Below, piece after piece: positions 19,717-29,697 of a stretch of DNA of 35,194 nt. The stretch is from Actinomycetes bacterium (lineage in GTDB: Bacteria; Actinomycetota; CADDZG01; JAHWKV01), in NCBI GenBank assembly GCA_029263075.1, contig JAJCYE010000120.1, positions 1 through 35,194 on the forward strand, read 5' to 3'. The notes below the pieces were generated by a model. It ran no database searches. It had not been told where the DNA came from and worked only from the letters and a program-made list of their open reading frames with translations. Each line of letters starts with the position of its first letter. The stretch's first letter is position 1. The translations under genes and the position numbers were made by a program.

Positions 19717-20357
19717 CGGCCTACTACCGCCAGCAATCGCCCGAAAACCTCTTCGGTGGTGCCCAAGGCGTCCATCTCCGTCAGCAGTCCCCTCTCCCCG
19801 TAAAACTCGTACAGCGGGCGGGTCTGCTGGCCGTAAACCTCCAACCGGCGAAGCGTCGTTTCCTCTAGGTCGTCGTCCCGGCGGATAAGGGGAACGCCAT
19901 CGTTGTCGCAGACTTCGTCGTCTTTGGGTGGGTGGGTGTCCATGTGGTAGACGGTGCGGCACACCGGGCACACCCTCCGGCCCGCCAGACGGGCGACGAT
20001 GTCGCTGCCCCGGACCATGAACTTGATTGCCAGATCGATCTTGGTACCCAGATCGTCCAGGATTCCGTCCAGAGTGTCAGCCTGTTCAACGTTGCGGGGG
20101 TATCCGTCCAGGATGAATCCGTCCTGGGCGTCGGGGCGAGCCAGTCGCCAGCGGACCAGGTCGTTGGTCAGGGCGTCGGGAACCAGTTCTCCGCACTCCA
20201 TAACCTTGCGGATCCGGCGACCCGCCTCGTTCTCCTCGGCGGCGGCCTCACGGAACATGTCCCCGGTCGCAATATGCGGGATCTCAAGCCGTTCGGCCAG
20301 TCGCGATGCCTGCGTGCCCTTACCGGCCCCCGGGGGGCCCAGCAGCACGATGCGCAT
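19713..20357 (-). CDS. adk: adenylate kinase, long zinc-binding form
   Basis: Catalyses ATP + AMP to 2 ADP. From the ATG at 20357 it has 214 residues: Walker A GPPGAGKGT (7-15), AMP-binding HIATGDMFR, FILDGYPRN (81-89) and a full LID domain. The LID has Cys130, Cys133, Cys150 and Asp153, a zinc site of the Bacillus subtilis C-C-C-D type. Mycobacterial and many actinobacterial adenylate kinases are short and lack this insert, so the long form is a lineage clue. A GTG at 20366 would add three residues. It is 61-70 nt after secY. Confidence 0.97.
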   Translation of the reverse strand: MRIVLLGPPGAGKGTQASRLAERLEIPHIATGDMFREAAAEENEAGRRIRKVMECGELVPDALTNDLVRWRLARPDAQDGFILDGYPRNVEQADTLDGILDDLGTKIDLAIKFMVRGSDIVARLAGRRVCPVCRTVYHMDTHPPKDDEVCDNDGVPLIRRDDDLEETTLRRLEVYGQQTRPLYEFYGERGLLTEMDALGTTEEVFGRLLAVVGR

Positions 20358-20427
20358 TACTCCCACACCCCGGGCGCCACACTTGGGGCGTGGCCGCCTA
20401 CGTGGTACGTACCGGAGGTGCCGGACA

Positions 20428-21714
20428 CTAGCTCAGGAAGCCCTCGTAGTGGCGCATCAGAAGTTGAGATTCAACCTGCTTCGCCGTCTCCAGGGCCACA
20501 CCAACAGTGATCAGGATCGAGGTGCCGCCGAAGGGCAGCGCCGTTACGTTCAACGTCGCCAGGGCGATGGAGGGAAGAATTGCGATCGCCGCAATGAACA
20601 GGGCTCCGGGCAGCGTAATGCGGGCCAGGATGAATTGCAGATGTTCTGCGGTCGCCCGCCCGGGCCGGATGCCGGGGATAAAGCCGCCGTACTTCTTCAT
20701 GTTGTCCGCTACATCAACCGGGTTGAATGCAATAGCGGTGTAGAAGTACGCGAACCCGACCACCAACAAACCGTAGAAGACGATGTGTACCGGAGAGGTC
20801 TGGTTGATCACCTGGTTCTCGATGAAGCTGCGCAACCAGTCCCAGTGGATCACGGTAACCACCAAAGCCGGGAAGTACAAAACACTCGAGGCAAAGATGA
20901 TCGGGATAACGCCGGACTGGTTGATCTTCAGAGGGATATAGGTTGACCCCCCGCCGTACATCTTTCTTCCGACCATCCGTTTGGCGTACTGAACGGGGAC
21001 CCGCCGCTGCCCCTGCTCGATGATCACAATGCCCACGATGATGAAGATGGCCAGCAGCAGGATGAAACCGAACCACACCCAGCCGAGCTGCGCTTTGATG
21101 TTTGAGCCCTGAACCGGCAGCGCCGAAACAACGCTGGCGAAGATCAGCACAGACATGCCGTTGCCGATTCCCCGCTGGGTGATCTGCTCGCCCAACCACA
21201 TGATGAGGGCGGTGCCCGCAGTCAGGGTCATCACAATCAGGATCACGCGGAACGGCGTGAACTGCGGAATCAGGTCTACCGGGTTGTTGTTGGAGTCACG
21301 GAACCCGCCGCGGTCCGCCAGGACCACGATGCCGGTGGACTGCATGACCGCCAGGACCACGGTGAGGTAGCGGGTCCATTGGGTAATCTTTTTGGTCCCC
21401 GACTCGCCTTCCTTCTGCCACTCCTCGAGCTTGGGAATGACCACCGTTAACAGCTGCATCATGATGCTGGCCGTGATGTAGGGCATGATTCCCAGCGCAA
21501 AAACCGCAAGCTGGGTCAAAGCACCACCGGAGAAAAGGTTGAGGAGCCGGGTCAGGTTGTCGCTGGACTCGGTCAAACGCCGAGCCGCGGCGTAGTCGAT
21601 CCCCGGGGCGGGGATAAACGCGCCCAATCGGTAGACGGCGACTATGGCCAGGGTGAAGAAAATCTTCTTCCTGAGGTCGGGGACCTTAAATGCGTTCAGT
21701 AGTGCTTTGAGCAC
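20428..21714 (-). CDS. secY: preprotein translocase subunit SecY
   Basis: Channel subunit of the SecYEG translocon in the inner membrane. The 428 residues contain about ten membrane helices. Landmarks are KKIFFTLAIVAVYRLGAFIP, LNLFSGGALTQLAVFALGIM with PYITASIMMQLL, the cytoplasmic loop QRRVPVQYAKRMVGRKMYGG and LPFGGTSILITVGVALETAK followed by QVESQLLMRHYEGFL. The start is GTG at 21714, with AAGGAA upstream. It follows rplO after 64 nt and precedes adk, the usual spc-operon end. Confidence 0.98.
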   Translation of the reverse strand: MLKALLNAFKVPDLRKKIFFTLAIVAVYRLGAFIPAPGIDYAAARRLTESSDNLTRLLNLFSGGALTQLAVFALGIMPYITASIMMQLLTVVIPKLEEWQKEGESGTKKITQWTRYLTVVLAVMQSTGIVVLADRGGFRDSNNNPVDLIPQFTPFRVILIVMTLTAGTALIMWLGEQITQRGIGNGMSVLIFASVVSALPVQGSNIKAQLGWVWFGFILLLAIFIIVGIVIIEQGQRRVPVQYAKRMVGRKMYGGGSTYIPLKINQSGVIPIIFASSVLYFPALVVTVIHWDWLRSFIENQVINQTSPVHIVFYGLLVVGFAYFYTAIAFNPVDVADNMKKYGGFIPGIRPGRATAEHLQFILARITLPGALFIAAIAILPSIALATLNVTALPFGGTSILITVGVALETAKQVESQLLMRHYEGFLS

Positions 21715-21778
21715 ATTAATTCCTTATCAATCGGCCGCTACAGGTGTCTCGGGGCGTTGCATTGAAGCCGGTTTGGAC

Positions 21779-22225
21779 CTACTTGCCGTTAGCTGAAAGA
21801 ACCTCGGTGGTCCCCCCGGCAGCTTCAATCTTACCTATAGCCGATTGGCTGAATGCATGGGCCTTGATGGTGACCGCTTTGGTGAGGTCGCCCTGACCCA
21901 GAACCTTAACCGGACCCTTCTTGCGAATCAGACCGTGGGAGCGCAGGCCGTCCGGGTCGATTGCTGTTCCGTCGTAGGCCTCGAGAATGTCGAGGTTGAC
22001 CACGTTGTAAACAACCTTGTTCGGGTTACGGAACCCGGGGAGTTTAGGCAGACGCATGTGCAGCGGCATCTGACCACCTTCGTAAGTGGCGGGAACTTGT
22101 CCACGAGCCTTGTCGCCCTTGGTGCCTCGACCGGCGGTCTTGCCGCGACGGCCGGCGCGTCCACGTCCTACGCGGATGCGGTCCTTCTTTGACCCGGGGG
22201 CCGGCTGTAGATCGTGAAGTTTCAC
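21779..22225 (-). CDS. rplO: 50S ribosomal protein L15
   Basis: Late-assembly 50S protein. The 148 residues begin MKLHDLQPAPGSKKDRIRVG with the Gly/Arg-rich segment RGRAGRRGKTAGRGTKGDKA, followed by EGGQMPLHMRLPKLPGFRNP and a C-terminal domain ending TEVLSANGK. The start is GTG at 22225, abutting the rpmD stop with no spacer. Confidence 0.98.
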   Translation of the reverse strand: MKLHDLQPAPGSKKDRIRVGRGRAGRRGKTAGRGTKGDKARGQVPATYEGGQMPLHMRLPKLPGFRNPNKVVYNVVNLDILEAYDGTAIDPDGLRSHGLIRKKGPVKVLGQGDLTKAVTIKAHAFSQSAIGKIEAAGGTTEVLSANGK

Positions 22226-22414
22226 TTACTTTCCTTCCAACTTTACGACGGTAACGAGGTGACGGACCTTGTGGACCATCCCCATGACCGACGGACTGTC
22301 GTTGTGTTCCACAGTGTCACGCATGCGGTGAAGGCCCAGCGCCTTCAACGTGCGGCCCTGGTCCTTGGGGAGCGACACCGGGCTCTTGGTCTGAGTAACG
22401 GATATACGTCCCAT
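22226..22414 (-). CDS. rpmD: 50S ribosomal protein L30
   Basis: Small 50S protein. The 62 residues (ISVTQTKSPVSLPKDQGRTL, KALGLHRMRDTVEHNDSPSV, MGMVHKVRHLVTV) match bacterial L30. It abuts rpsE upstream and rplO downstream in the standard spc order. Confidence 0.97.
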   Translation of the reverse strand: MGRISVTQTKSPVSLPKDQGRTLKALGLHRMRDTVEHNDSPSVMGMVHKVRHLVTVVKLEGK

Positions 22415-23167
22415 CTAAACCACGGGTCCAGTGCTGTGGGTACCCGCCGGAGCGGGAGTGGCCACCTCGTACAGATAACGCGGCGAGACCTGGTCGATGG
22501 TTTTGCCGCGACGGATGGCTACATCCTCCGGGCGTTCCAGCTTGCGCAGGCCGTCCATCGTTGCGTTAACGATATTGATCTTGTTGGCCGATCCCAGCGA
22601 TTTCGACAGGATGTCCTTGATGCCGGCAGCCTCAACGACTGCCCGGACCGGTCCCCCGGCGATTACTCCGGTACCGGGCGATGCCGGTTTGAGGAGCACG
22701 CGGGCTCCCGAGGACTCGCCGATCACCATGTGCGGGATGGTCCCGCCGACCATGGGAACGCTGAACATCGTCCGGCGTGCCAGTTCGGATGCCTTTTGAA
22801 TCGATGCGGGAACCTCTCGGGCCTTGCCCTTGCCGGCGCCTACCCGGCCGTTGCCGTCGCCGACAACAACCAAAGCGCTGAACGAGAACCTACGGCCACC
22901 CTTGACCACCTTCGCCACGCGGCGAGGCCGCCCAACGATGCGCTCGATGAACCCACTGTTGCGGTCATCCTGCCTGGGGCCGGAATCACGACGCCCGCCG
23001 GGCCTGCCGGGTCCGCCGGGTCCGCGCCCTTGGCCGCCGGGTCCACGACCCGCGCCGCCGGGGCCACCCGGGCCGCGTCCGCCGGGACCTCCCGGTCCGC
23101 CGGGACCTCTGCCTCGGGCTCCTCCGGGTCCACCCCGGGCTCCTCCTGGTGCGTTTGGTCCTGGCAT
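22415..23167 (-). CDS. rpsE: 30S ribosomal protein S5 with long Gly/Pro/Arg N-terminal extension
   Basis: 30S protein at the mRNA entry and decoding fidelity region. Residues about 72-240 are a normal S5 ([94 protein letters not shown]). Residues 1-71 are a collagen-like low-complexity stretch of Gly, Pro and Arg ([20 protein letters not shown] and variants) ending in a charged linker. The total of 250 residues compares with 165-200 in most bacteria. The ATG at 23167 overlaps the rplR stop by one base, and no later start has a better site, so the extension appears real. It is placed to contact mRNA or rRNA at the entry site. Confidence 0.96.
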   Translation of the reverse strand: MPGPNAPGGARGGPGGARGRGPGGPGGPGGRGPGGPGGAGRGPGGQGRGPGGPGRPGGRRDSGPRQDDRNSGFIERIVGRPRRVAKVVKGGRRFSFSALVVVGDGNGRVGAGKGKAREVPASIQKASELARRTMFSVPMVGGTIPHMVIGESSGARVLLKPASPGTGVIAGGPVRAVVEAAGIKDILSKSLGSANKINIVNATMDGLRKLERPEDVAIRRGKTIDQVSPRYLYEVATPAPAGTHSTGPVV

Positions 23168-23514
23168 CAGAATTGCAGTCCTTTCTCTCTGGCACCGTCC
23201 GCCAGCGCCTTGACCTTCCCATGGAACTTGAATCCGCCCCGGTCGAAGACAACGGCACTGACTCCGGCCGCCGCAGCGCGCTCGGCCACCGCCGCTCCTA
23301 CCTTGGCGGCGCCCTCCACCGTGTTGGCGGCGCCAAGATCGGCGTCACCGGTGGATGCCGATGCGATGGTCTTGCCCGCCAGGTCGTCGATCACCTGGAC
23401 GTAAATGTGTTTGTTGCTCCGGAACACAGCCAGACGCGGCCGGGCTGCAGTACCCGAAATCTTTTTCCGGATCCTGGTGTGCCTCTTACGACGTTGTGCG
23501 CTAGAAGTTTTCAC
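23167..23514 (-). CDS. rplR: 50S ribosomal protein L18
   Basis: Binds 5S rRNA with L5. The 115 residues show [67 protein letters not shown] and [20 protein letters not shown], the family pattern. The start is GTG at 23514, overlapping the rplF stop by 4 bases. Confidence 0.98.
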   Translation of the reverse strand: MKTSSAQRRKRHTRIRKKISGTAARPRLAVFRSNKHIYVQVIDDLAGKTIASASTGDADLGAANTVEGAAKVGAAVAERAAAAGVSAVVFDRGGFKFHGKVKALADGAREKGLQF

Positions 23515-24047
23515 TTGGACGTCTTCCCTGCCTTCTTCCGGATGACCTCGCCCTGGTAGCGGACGCCCTTTTGTTTGTAGGGGTCCGGCTTGCGCTTGGC
23601 GCGGATGTTTGCTGCAACCTGACCGACCAGTTCTTTGTCGGCTCCCCTCACCGTGATGCGGGTGGGGCTGGCGACATCAAAGCTGATTCCGGCCGGCGTC
23701 GGCACGATCACTGGGTGGGAGTAACCGAGCGACAACTCCAGATGGTCCGCCTTGAGCGCGCACCGGTAACCGACCCCGTGGATCTCCAGGTTCCTGGTGA
23801 ACTCCTCGGTAACTCCCTGAACCAGGTTCGCCACCAGCGTACGGGTCAGACCGTGCAGCGAGCGGTGCTCGCCGGAGTCGGACGGACGGGTAACGGTGAT
23901 GGTGCTACCTTCCTGGGCCACCACAATGTCCTTGGGGAGGGCACGCTCAAGCGTACCCTTGGGTCCCTTAACCCGGACGAACTGGGGCTTTAGGGTGACA
24001 ACCACCCCGGCAGGAACCGTGATCGGCTCTTTTCCGATTCTGCTCAT
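23511..24047 (-). CDS. rplF: 50S ribosomal protein L6
   Basis: 50S protein near the factor-binding site. The 178 residues have both repeats: [15 protein letters not shown] and [12 protein letters not shown] in the first; [20 protein letters not shown] and [20 protein letters not shown] in the second, ending [23 protein letters not shown]. The spacing to rpsH is 14 nt. Confidence 0.98.
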   Translation of the reverse strand: MSRIGKEPITVPAGVVVTLKPQFVRVKGPKGTLERALPKDIVVAQEGSTITVTRPSDSGEHRSLHGLTRTLVANLVQGVTEEFTRNLEIHGVGYRCALKADHLELSLGYSHPVIVPTPAGISFDVASPTRITVRGADKELVGQVAANIRAKRKPDPYKQKGVRYQGEVIRKKAGKTSK

Positions 24048-24061
24048 CTCAAGAAATCCTT

Positions 24062-24460
24062 TTACCAGATGTGTGCGACGACTTCGCCGCCGATTTTGCG
24101 TTGCGCCGCCTTGCGCCCGGTCATCAGACCGGCCGAGGTGGACACGATTGCTACCCCCAGGCCACCGAGCACCTTGGGGAGCTTGCCGGCCTTGGTGTAA
24201 ACCCGCAGCCCCGGCTTGGAAACCCGCTTGATGCCATGAATGGTCTTGGAGCGATCCTGCTGGTACTTGAGGGTAACCCGGATGGTCTCGCCCGGTGGAT
24301 CAGCGATAACTTCGAAGTCCTCGATGTACCCCTCGTCCTTGAGGATGGCCACAATAGCCAGCTTCTGTTTGGAGGCCGGGATGTCCACGTTGTCGTGGGA
24401 TGCCGTGTTGGCGTTGCGAATCCTCGACAGCATGTCTGCAATTGGATCGGTCATTGTCAT
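24062..24460 (-). CDS. rpsH: 30S ribosomal protein S8
   Basis: 16S rRNA central-domain binder and, in E. coli, repressor of the spc operon. The 132 residues include [54 protein letters not shown] and [20 protein letters not shown] ending with [11 protein letters not shown]. It is 7 nt after rpsN. Confidence 0.98.
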   Translation of the reverse strand: MTMTDPIADMLSRIRNANTASHDNVDIPASKQKLAIVAILKDEGYIEDFEVIADPPGETIRVTLKYQQDRSKTIHGIKRVSKPGLRVYTKAGKLPKVLGGLGVAIVSTSAGLMTGRKAAQRKIGGEVVAHIW

Positions 24461-24467
24461 ATCTAGA

Positions 24468-24653
24468 TCACCAACTCGATTTCGTGATGCCCGGAAGCTC
24501 GCCCCGGTGAGCCAGGTCGCGGACGCAGATCCGGCACATTCCGAACTTGCGAATGTACGCCCGGGGACGACCGCATCTACGGCAGCGGTAGTAATTCCGC
24601 ACCTTGAACTTAGCCGGCCGGGAGGCCTTGACCACCAGAGATTTTTTAGCCAT
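24468..24653 (-). CDS. rpsN: 30S ribosomal protein S14, zinc-binding type Z
   Basis: Short zinc form of S14 in the 30S head. The 61 residues include [20 protein letters not shown] and four Cys in [20 protein letters not shown], the type Z signature. Many bacteria also keep a zinc-free paralogue under Zur control; none lies in this window. Confidence 0.98.
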   Translation of the reverse strand: MAKKSLVVKASRPAKFKVRNYYRCRRCGRPRAYIRKFGMCRICVRDLAHRGELPGITKSSW

Positions 24654-24667
24654 TTACCTGTTTCCTC

Positions 24668-25228
24668 TTAGTTCTTCCGGAACGGGAAACCAAAGGCGTC
24701 CAGAAGGGCCCTGCCTCCCTCGTTGTCCGTGGCGGTGGTGACGATGGAAATGTCCATGCCACGAATCTTCATGATCTTGTCGAAGTCGATCTCGGGAAAA
24801 ATCGTCTGGTCGGTAACCCCGAAGGTGTAGTTGCCCCGTCCGTCAAATCCCTTGGTGGGCAGACCCCGGAAGTCCCGAATTCGTGGGATTGCCAGGGAGA
24901 TGAGCCGGTCCAGGAATTCCCACGCCTTGGCGCCGCGCAGGGTCACTTTGGCCCCGATGTTGACCCCTTCACGAAGCTTGAAGTTCGAGATGGCCTTGCG
25001 GGCTTTGATGGTGATGGGCTTCTGACCGGTGATTATCATCAGGTCCGCCACCGCGCCATCCATGGCCTTGGGCTCACGAAGCACATCGCCCACGCCCATG
25101 TTGATGACGATCTTTTCCAGGCGCGGCGCGGCCATGATGTTCAGGCCGAACTTTTCGGCCAGCGCAGGACGAATTTCGTCGTCGTACTGCACCTTCAGGC
25201 GGGGGATGTACCCGTTGTTATCAGCCAT
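24668..25228 (-). CDS. rplE: 50S ribosomal protein L5
   Basis: Binds 5S rRNA and contacts S13 at an intersubunit bridge. The 186 residues include [80 protein letters not shown] and [20 protein letters not shown]. The spacing to rplX is 2 nt. Confidence 0.98.
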   Translation of the reverse strand: MADNNGYIPRLKVQYDDEIRPALAEKFGLNIMAAPRLEKIVINMGVGDVLREPKAMDGAVADLMIITGQKPITIKARKAISNFKLREGVNIGAKVTLRGAKAWEFLDRLISLAIPRIRDFRGLPTKGFDGRGNYTFGVTDQTIFPEIDFDKIMKIRGMDISIVTTATDNEGGRALLDAFGFPFRKN

Positions 25229-25230
25229 TA

Positions 25231-25554
25231 CTATCCCAGCTCCGTCTCACACTTGACGCACACGCGTACCTTGGTCCCGTCGGGATCTACCTTGATGCGG
25301 CTGCGGACCGGACCGTCGGTGGGGCAGATGAGCGCCACGTTCGACAGGTTCACGGGCAACTCCTTGATCACGATGCCACCCTCCTGGCCCTGACGGCCGC
25401 GGGCGGGACGCACCTTCTCGTGACGCTTGACCTTGTTGATGCCTTGCACCAGGACGCGGTTGGCCGCGGGGTAGACGGCAATCACGTTGCCGGTCTTGCC
25501 TGCGTCCTTACCAGTCGTGACGTGCACCTGGTCTCCCTTGCGAATCCTGGCCAT
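25231..25554 (-). CDS. rplX: 50S ribosomal protein L24
   Basis: Assembly initiator of the 50S subunit. The 107 residues begin [20 protein letters not shown] with the KOW motif ([20 protein letters not shown]), then [20 protein letters not shown] and [11 protein letters not shown]. The C-terminus has a CVKCE Cys pair, common in actinobacterial L24. It abuts rplN. Confidence 0.98.
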   Translation of the reverse strand: MARIRKGDQVHVTTGKDAGKTGNVIAVYPAANRVLVQGINKVKRHEKVRPARGRQGQEGGIVIKELPVNLSNVALICPTDGPVRSRIKVDPDGTKVRVCVKCETELG

Positions 25555-25923
25555 TTACAGCACCTCCGGTGCGAGCGAGATGATCTTCATGAACTTGCGG
25601 TCCCTCAACTCACGGGCCACCGGTCCGAAAACACGAGTACCGCGGGGGTTCTTCTGCTCGTTGATGATCACCACCGCGTTCTGGTCGAACTTGATGTAGC
25701 TGCCATCCGGACGCCGGCACTCCTTGGCGGTCCGCACAACAACACACTTGACCACGTCTCCACGCTTGACCTGCTGGTTGGGCAGAGCATCCTTCACCGT
25801 GGCAACCACGATGTCGCCCACAGACGCGTAACGCCTACGGGAGCCACCGAGGACCTTGATGATCAGAACCTCACGTGCGCCGGTGTTGTCGGCCACTTTG
25901 CATCGGGTCTCGGCCTGAATCAC
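25555..25923 (-). CDS. rplN: 50S ribosomal protein L14
   Basis: 50S protein at the intersubunit face near the factor-binding centre. The 122 residues include [59 protein letters not shown] and [20 protein letters not shown] ending SLAPEVL. The start overlaps the rpsQ stop by 4 bases. Confidence 0.98.
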   Translation of the reverse strand: MIQAETRCKVADNTGAREVLIIKVLGGSRRRYASVGDIVVATVKDALPNQQVKRGDVVKCVVVRTAKECRRPDGSYIKFDQNAVVIINEQKNPRGTRVFGPVARELRDRKFMKIISLAPEVL

Positions 25924-26183
25924 TTGGCGCGCTCCACAACTTCAACAATTCTCCAGCGCTTCGTCTTGGAGAGCGGCCGAGTTTCGCAGATGAGGACCTT
26001 GTCGCCGACATTGGCGTCGTTTGCCTCATCGTGGGCGTACAGTTTGACGTTGCGCTTGTAGATCTTCGAGTACAGAGGGTGACGCACCGTTTGAATGGTG
26101 TTCACCACTACCGTCTTGTCCATCTTCGTGCTCACGACAAAACCGCTTCGGGTTTTGCGTTGCGGCCGTTCTTCAGCCATCAC
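25920..26183 (-). CDS. rpsQ: 30S ribosomal protein S17
   Basis: Early 30S assembly protein. The 87 residues contain [60 protein letters not shown] and [16 protein letters not shown], all typical. It overlaps rpmC and rplN by 4 bases at each end. Confidence 0.98.
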   Translation of the reverse strand: MMAEERPQRKTRSGFVVSTKMDKTVVVNTIQTVRHPLYSKIYKRNVKLYAHDEANDANVGDKVLICETRPLSKTKRWRIVEVVERAK

Positions 26184-26494
26184 TCTTCTCCATCTTCGTC
26201 GCCCGCGTCTTTTCCAGCGGGCTCGGGCTTAGCCTTGGACTTCTTCTCTTTTTCTTTCTTCGGCTTCGCCTTCGCTACCTTCTGGGGCTTGGGCTCGATC
26301 TCGATCCCCAGCTCACGCTCGTGCACCAAGGTGTTGATTCGGGCGATTTCCCGCTTTATCTGCTTGATCTGGGCGAAGTTCTCCAGCTGGCCGGTGGCGT
26401 TTTGGAAGCGAAGGTTAAAGAACTCCTCCTTCACCTCGTCCAGACGCTCGACCAGATCCTCGGAAGTCATCTCCCGCAAACCGTCAACGTTCAT
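26180..26494 (-). CDS. rpmC: 50S ribosomal protein L29 with charged C-terminal tail
   Basis: Protein at the tunnel exit, part of the docking site for trigger factor and SRP. Residues 1-66 are a standard L29 ([56 protein letters not shown]). Residues 67-104 add a Lys-rich stretch ([18 protein letters not shown]) ending in an acidic cluster, DAGDEDGEE. It overlaps rplP by 4 bases. Confidence 0.97.
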   Translation of the reverse strand: MNVDGLREMTSEDLVERLDEVKEEFFNLRFQNATGQLENFAQIKQIKREIARINTLVHERELGIEIEPKPQKVAKAKPKKEKEKKSKAKPEPAGKDAGDEDGEE

Positions 26495-26916
26495 ACTGTC
26501 TGCCCCTGGCTCTCACGGGTTACAAACTTGCACTTGATCGGAAGTTTGTGGCCGGCAAGCCGCATGGCTTCCTTCGCCACGTCTTCTGGAACACCGGTCA
26601 ACTCAAACATCACACGACCCGGCTTGACCACGGCAACCCAACCCTCCGGGTTTCCCTTACCGGAACCCATGCGGGTTTCGGCGGGCTTTTTGGTGTAAGG
26701 CTTGTCCGGGAAAATGTTGATCCACACCCGGCCACCGCGCTTAACGTGGCGGGTGATGGCAACACGTGCCGACTCAATCTGGCGGTTGGTGATCCATGCC
26801 GCCTCCAAAGCCTGAAGTCCGTAGTCCCCGAAGTTGAGCGTGGTGCCGCCCTTCGAGAGTCCACGACGCCGGCCGCGGTGAACCTTGCGGTGTTTTACCC
26901 TGCGTGGCGACAACAT
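26491..26916 (-). CDS. rplP: 50S ribosomal protein L16
   Basis: Late 50S protein beside the peptidyl transferase centre and A-site tRNA. The 141 residues include [80 protein letters not shown] and [20 protein letters not shown]. It overlaps the rpsC stop by one base. Confidence 0.98.
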   Translation of the reverse strand: MLSPRRVKHRKVHRGRRRGLSKGGTTLNFGDYGLQALEAAWITNRQIESARVAITRHVKRGGRVWINIFPDKPYTKKPAETRMGSGKGNPEGWVAVVKPGRVMFELTGVPEDVAKEAMRLAGHKLPIKCKFVTRESQGQTV

Positions 26917-27929
26917 TAGGAGGCACCTCCGGAAGGAGTTTCGGGCGCAGCGGCCGGAGGAGCGTCGACAACCGGAGCCGGAGCTACCGGTGCAGCCGGC
27001 GGTGCCGGAGCTGCAGCGGGCGCTGCCGGAGCAGGAGCCGAAGCACCCGGTACCGGAGCGTCGGGAGCGAACGACTGAGGCTGCGACGGGGTCAACATGC
27101 CGCTGGGCTGAGGTGACCGAGCCAGGTTCGGCTGACGCTGATTGCCGCCGCCCCCGCCTCCTCCACCACGGTTGCCGCCGCGGTTGCCGCCACGTCCACC
27201 CTGCCGACCCGAAGGCGGAGTTGCCGGCACCGATGCCGGAGCCGGAACCCGGATCCCGCCGCGCTGCACAACGACCTCACCTTTGTAGATCCAAACTTTG
27301 ACGCCGATCTGTCCGGCGGCGGTAGGCGCCTCCGAGAAGCCGTAGTCGATGTCCGCTCGCAGCGTGTGCAGCGGCACCTTGCCCTCGTGGTAACCCTCTC
27401 GCCGGCTCATTTCGGTTCCGCCGAGGCGGCCCGAGGTCTGAACCTTCACGCCCAGGGCGCCCGCCTTCATGGCGGTGTTGACCGCCTTGCGCATGGCCCT
27501 GCGGAATGAAACCCGGGAGCTGAGCTGCTCGGCGATCGCCTGGCTCAACAACTGAGCGTCGGCGTCCGGAGACTTGACCTCGACGATGTCCAGGTTGACC
27601 TGAACATTGACGTCTTTGCCGGTCTGAGCCCGTGCGGCCTTGGACTCGATCTTCTCCAGGTAACCCCGGATCTCGTCCGCCTGGGCGCCGCGGCGCCCGA
27701 TGACAATGCCCGGACGGGCGGTGTGAACCGTAACCCGGACACGCTCACGGGTCCGCTCGATTTCCAGACGCCCGATAGCTGCGTGCGGAAGCAAATTCTT
27801 CAGGTAGTGCCGGATCTTCGCGTCCTGCTCTACGTAGTCCCGGTACTGGGCACCATCGGCAAACCAGCGCGACTTCCAGTCGGTGGTGATTCCGAGCCGG
27901 AGCCCGTATGGATGTACCTTCTGACCCAT
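26916..27929 (-). CDS. rpsC: 30S ribosomal protein S3 with RGG-like and Pro/Ala-rich C-terminal extension
   Basis: 30S protein at the mRNA entry tunnel. Residues 1-225 are a standard S3 with the KH motif GIVIGRRG (74-81) and the C-terminal domain ([46 protein letters not shown]). Residues 226-337 are extra: a Gly/Arg/Asn box (242-262; [20 protein letters not shown]), then a Pro/Ala-rich tail of some 70 residues. The total of 337 compares with 210-280 in most bacteria. Codon phase and strand are uninterrupted, so the tail is translated. It lies on the same side of the ribosome as the S5 extension. Confidence 0.97.
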   Translation of the reverse strand: MGQKVHPYGLRLGITTDWKSRWFADGAQYRDYVEQDAKIRHYLKNLLPHAAIGRLEIERTRERVRVTVHTARPGIVIGRRGAQADEIRGYLEKIESKAARAQTGKDVNVQVNLDIVEVKSPDADAQLLSQAIAEQLSSRVSFRRAMRKAVNTAMKAGALGVKVQTSGRLGGTEMSRREGYHEGKVPLHTLRADIDYGFSEAPTAAGQIGVKVWIYKGEVVVQRGGIRVPAPASVPATPPSGRQGGRGGNRGGNRGGGGGGGGNQRQPNLARSPQPSGMLTPSQPQSFAPDAPVPGASAPAPAAPAAAPAPPAAPVAPAPVVDAPPAAAPETPSGGAS

Positions 27930-28507
27930 CAGTTACCTTCTTTTTTGGTAGTGGTGGAGGCCTTTTCAGGCTCCTTGTTTGCGGTACCGGCCGGCTTGGC
28001 CGCCTTGCTCTCGCTCTTGGGGGCCGCCGAGGTCTTCTTTGCCGAAGGCTTCTTGGCTGCGCCCTTTTTGCCGGAGGAGACCTTGGCGCCGGTCGTTGCA
28101 GGGTCCGCCGCCTTGGCTGCCTTGGTCGAGCGGCGGGGCTTGTCGACTACTTCGCCGACCCTGCGCTCCAACTCCAACTGGATGTGCGAGGTCCGCTTGC
28201 GGATCCTGAACCCGCGGCCCTGGGCCCGGGGGCGGAACCGCTTGATGGTCACGCCCTCGTCCGCAGAGACAAACCTTACGTAAAGCTCTTCTTGCGGCAC
28301 CTGGAAGTTGTGCTCGGCGTTCGCAATGGCGCTTTCGAGAATTTTGCTCATCTCAAAACTGGCAGCCTTGGGCGTAAAGGCCAGGATGCGGCGCGCTTCG
28401 TCGACGTGCTTGCCCTTGATGATGGCCGCGACCTCGCGCACCTTGTAGGGGCTGATGCGAATGAACTTCGCCCCGGCCTTATATGTCTGAACAGCTGCCT
28501 TTGCCAT
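27929..28507 (-). CDS. rplV: 50S ribosomal protein L22 with Lys/Ala-rich tail
   Basis: 50S protein whose hairpin lines the exit tunnel constriction. Residues 1-116 are a normal L22 ([68 protein letters not shown]). Residues 117-192 are an added Lys/Ala/Ser-rich basic tail. Such tails occur on actinobacterial L22. It overlaps both neighbours by one base. Confidence 0.98.
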   Translation of the reverse strand: MAKAAVQTYKAGAKFIRISPYKVREVAAIIKGKHVDEARRILAFTPKAASFEMSKILESAIANAEHNFQVPQEELYVRFVSADEGVTIKRFRPRAQGRGFRIRKRTSHIQLELERRVGEVVDKPRRSTKAAKAADPATTGAKVSSGKKGAAKKPSAKKTSAAPKSESKAAKPAGTANKEPEKASTTTKKEGN

Positions 28508-28791
28508 TACTTGAGCCTCGTGCTCTTCTCGGTGTGGTGGCCGTGCGTCCGGAAGGTCCGGGTGAGTGCGAACTCGCCCAGCTTGTGCCCAACCATCGAC
28601 TCGGTGACGTACACAGGTACGTGCTTGCGCCCATCGTGGACGGCCAGGGTGTGGCCGACCATGTCGGGGATCAGCGTGGAGCGCCGCGACCAGGTCTTGA
28701 TCACACGCTTCTCTCCGCGCTTGTTCTGCTCATCAACCTTTTTCAGGAGATGGTCGTCCACAAAGGGACCCTTCTTCATAGAACGGGGCAC
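28507..28791 (-). CDS. rpsS: 30S ribosomal protein S19
   Basis: 30S head protein next to S13. The 94 residues include [60 protein letters not shown] and [20 protein letters not shown]. The start is GTG at 28791, directly preceded by copy 3 of the 55-nt leader element, with AAGGAGCG as Shine-Dalgarno. An internal ATG four codons on (28779) would remove the normal PRS start. Confidence 0.97.
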   Translation of the reverse strand: MPRSMKKGPFVDDHLLKKVDEQNKRGEKRVIKTWSRRSTLIPDMVGHTLAVHDGRKHVPVYVTESMVGHKLGEFALTRTFRTHGHHTEKSTRLK

Positions 28792-28846
28792 TGCCTACGC
28801 TCCTTCTTCGGTGCGGACAGGAAACGGCAAAGATTGGATATTCGCT
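28792..28846 (-). repeat. 55-nt repeated leader element, copy 3 (before rpsS)
   Basis: Flush against the GTG start of rpsS, in the 65-nt rplB-rpsS gap and about 14 kb from copies 1 and 2. It keeps AGCGAAT, TTGCC, GTCCGCA and AAGGAGCGTAGGCA before the GTG; the middle has a compensating small deletion and insertion. Confidence 0.8.
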
Positions 28847-28856
28847 CTCATGCTAA

Positions 28857-29687
28857 TTAACCTCTCTTGCTTCCACGCCGCCGAATGATCCGATCGTCCG
28901 AGTACTTGCCTTCTTTGCGGGTGCGGCCTTCCTTCTTGCCCCAGGGCGACGTGGGGTGACGTCCACCTGAAGACTTGCCCTCGCCTCCACCCAACGGGTG
29001 GTCGACCGGGTTCATGGCCACGCCTCGGACACTGGGGCGTTTGTTCTTCCAGCGGTTGCGTCCTGCCTTGCCGATGGAAATCAACTCAAACTCTGCGTTC
29101 CCAACCTCGCCGATGGTGGCCTTGCAGTCAACCGGCACCCGGCGGACTTCCGTGGAAGGAAGACGCAGGGTAGCCATCTTGCCTTCCTTTGCCACAAGCT
29201 GCACCGACGTCCCTGCGGAACGGGCCATCTTGCCCCCGCCTCCGGGCGTCAGTTCCACATTGTGGACCACCGTACCCAGCGGGATTCCGGCCAGCGCCAG
29301 CGCATTGCCGGGGCGGATCTCAGATCCGGGACCGCTCTGCAGCTTGTCGCCCACCTCAACCTTGTTCGGGCACAGGATGTAGCGCTTTTCGCCGTCCACG
29401 TAGTTCAGCAGCGCAATCCGGGCGTTGCGGTTCGGGTCGTACTCAATCTGAGCGACCTTCGCCGGGATCCCGTCCTTGTTGCGACGGAAATCGATAACCC
29501 GGTACTTACGCTTGTGACCGCCACCCTGGTGTCGGGTGGTGATACGGCCGTGGACGTTGCGCCCAGCCTTTTTAGGGTTGGGCCTGACCAGGCTCTTTTC
29601 GGGGTGGTCGCGGGTGACCTCGGAGAAGGTCGAGTGCGACATACCGCGCCGACCAGGAGTGGTCGGCCTTGACTTACGTACTCCCAT
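28857..29687 (-). CDS. rplB: 50S ribosomal protein L2
   Basis: Core 50S protein essential for subunit joining and peptidyl transfer. The 276 residues include [80 protein letters not shown] and the C-terminal [20 protein letters not shown] with the conserved His region. It is 10 nt after rplW. Confidence 0.98.
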   Translation of the reverse strand: MGVRKSRPTTPGRRGMSHSTFSEVTRDHPEKSLVRPNPKKAGRNVHGRITTRHQGGGHKRKYRVIDFRRNKDGIPAKVAQIEYDPNRNARIALLNYVDGEKRYILCPNKVEVGDKLQSGPGSEIRPGNALALAGIPLGTVVHNVELTPGGGGKMARSAGTSVQLVAKEGKMATLRLPSTEVRRVPVDCKATIGEVGNAEFELISIGKAGRNRWKNKRPSVRGVAMNPVDHPLGGGEGKSSGGRHPTSPWGKKEGRTRKEGKYSDDRIIRRRGSKRG

Positions 29688-29697
29688 TACCTATCCC

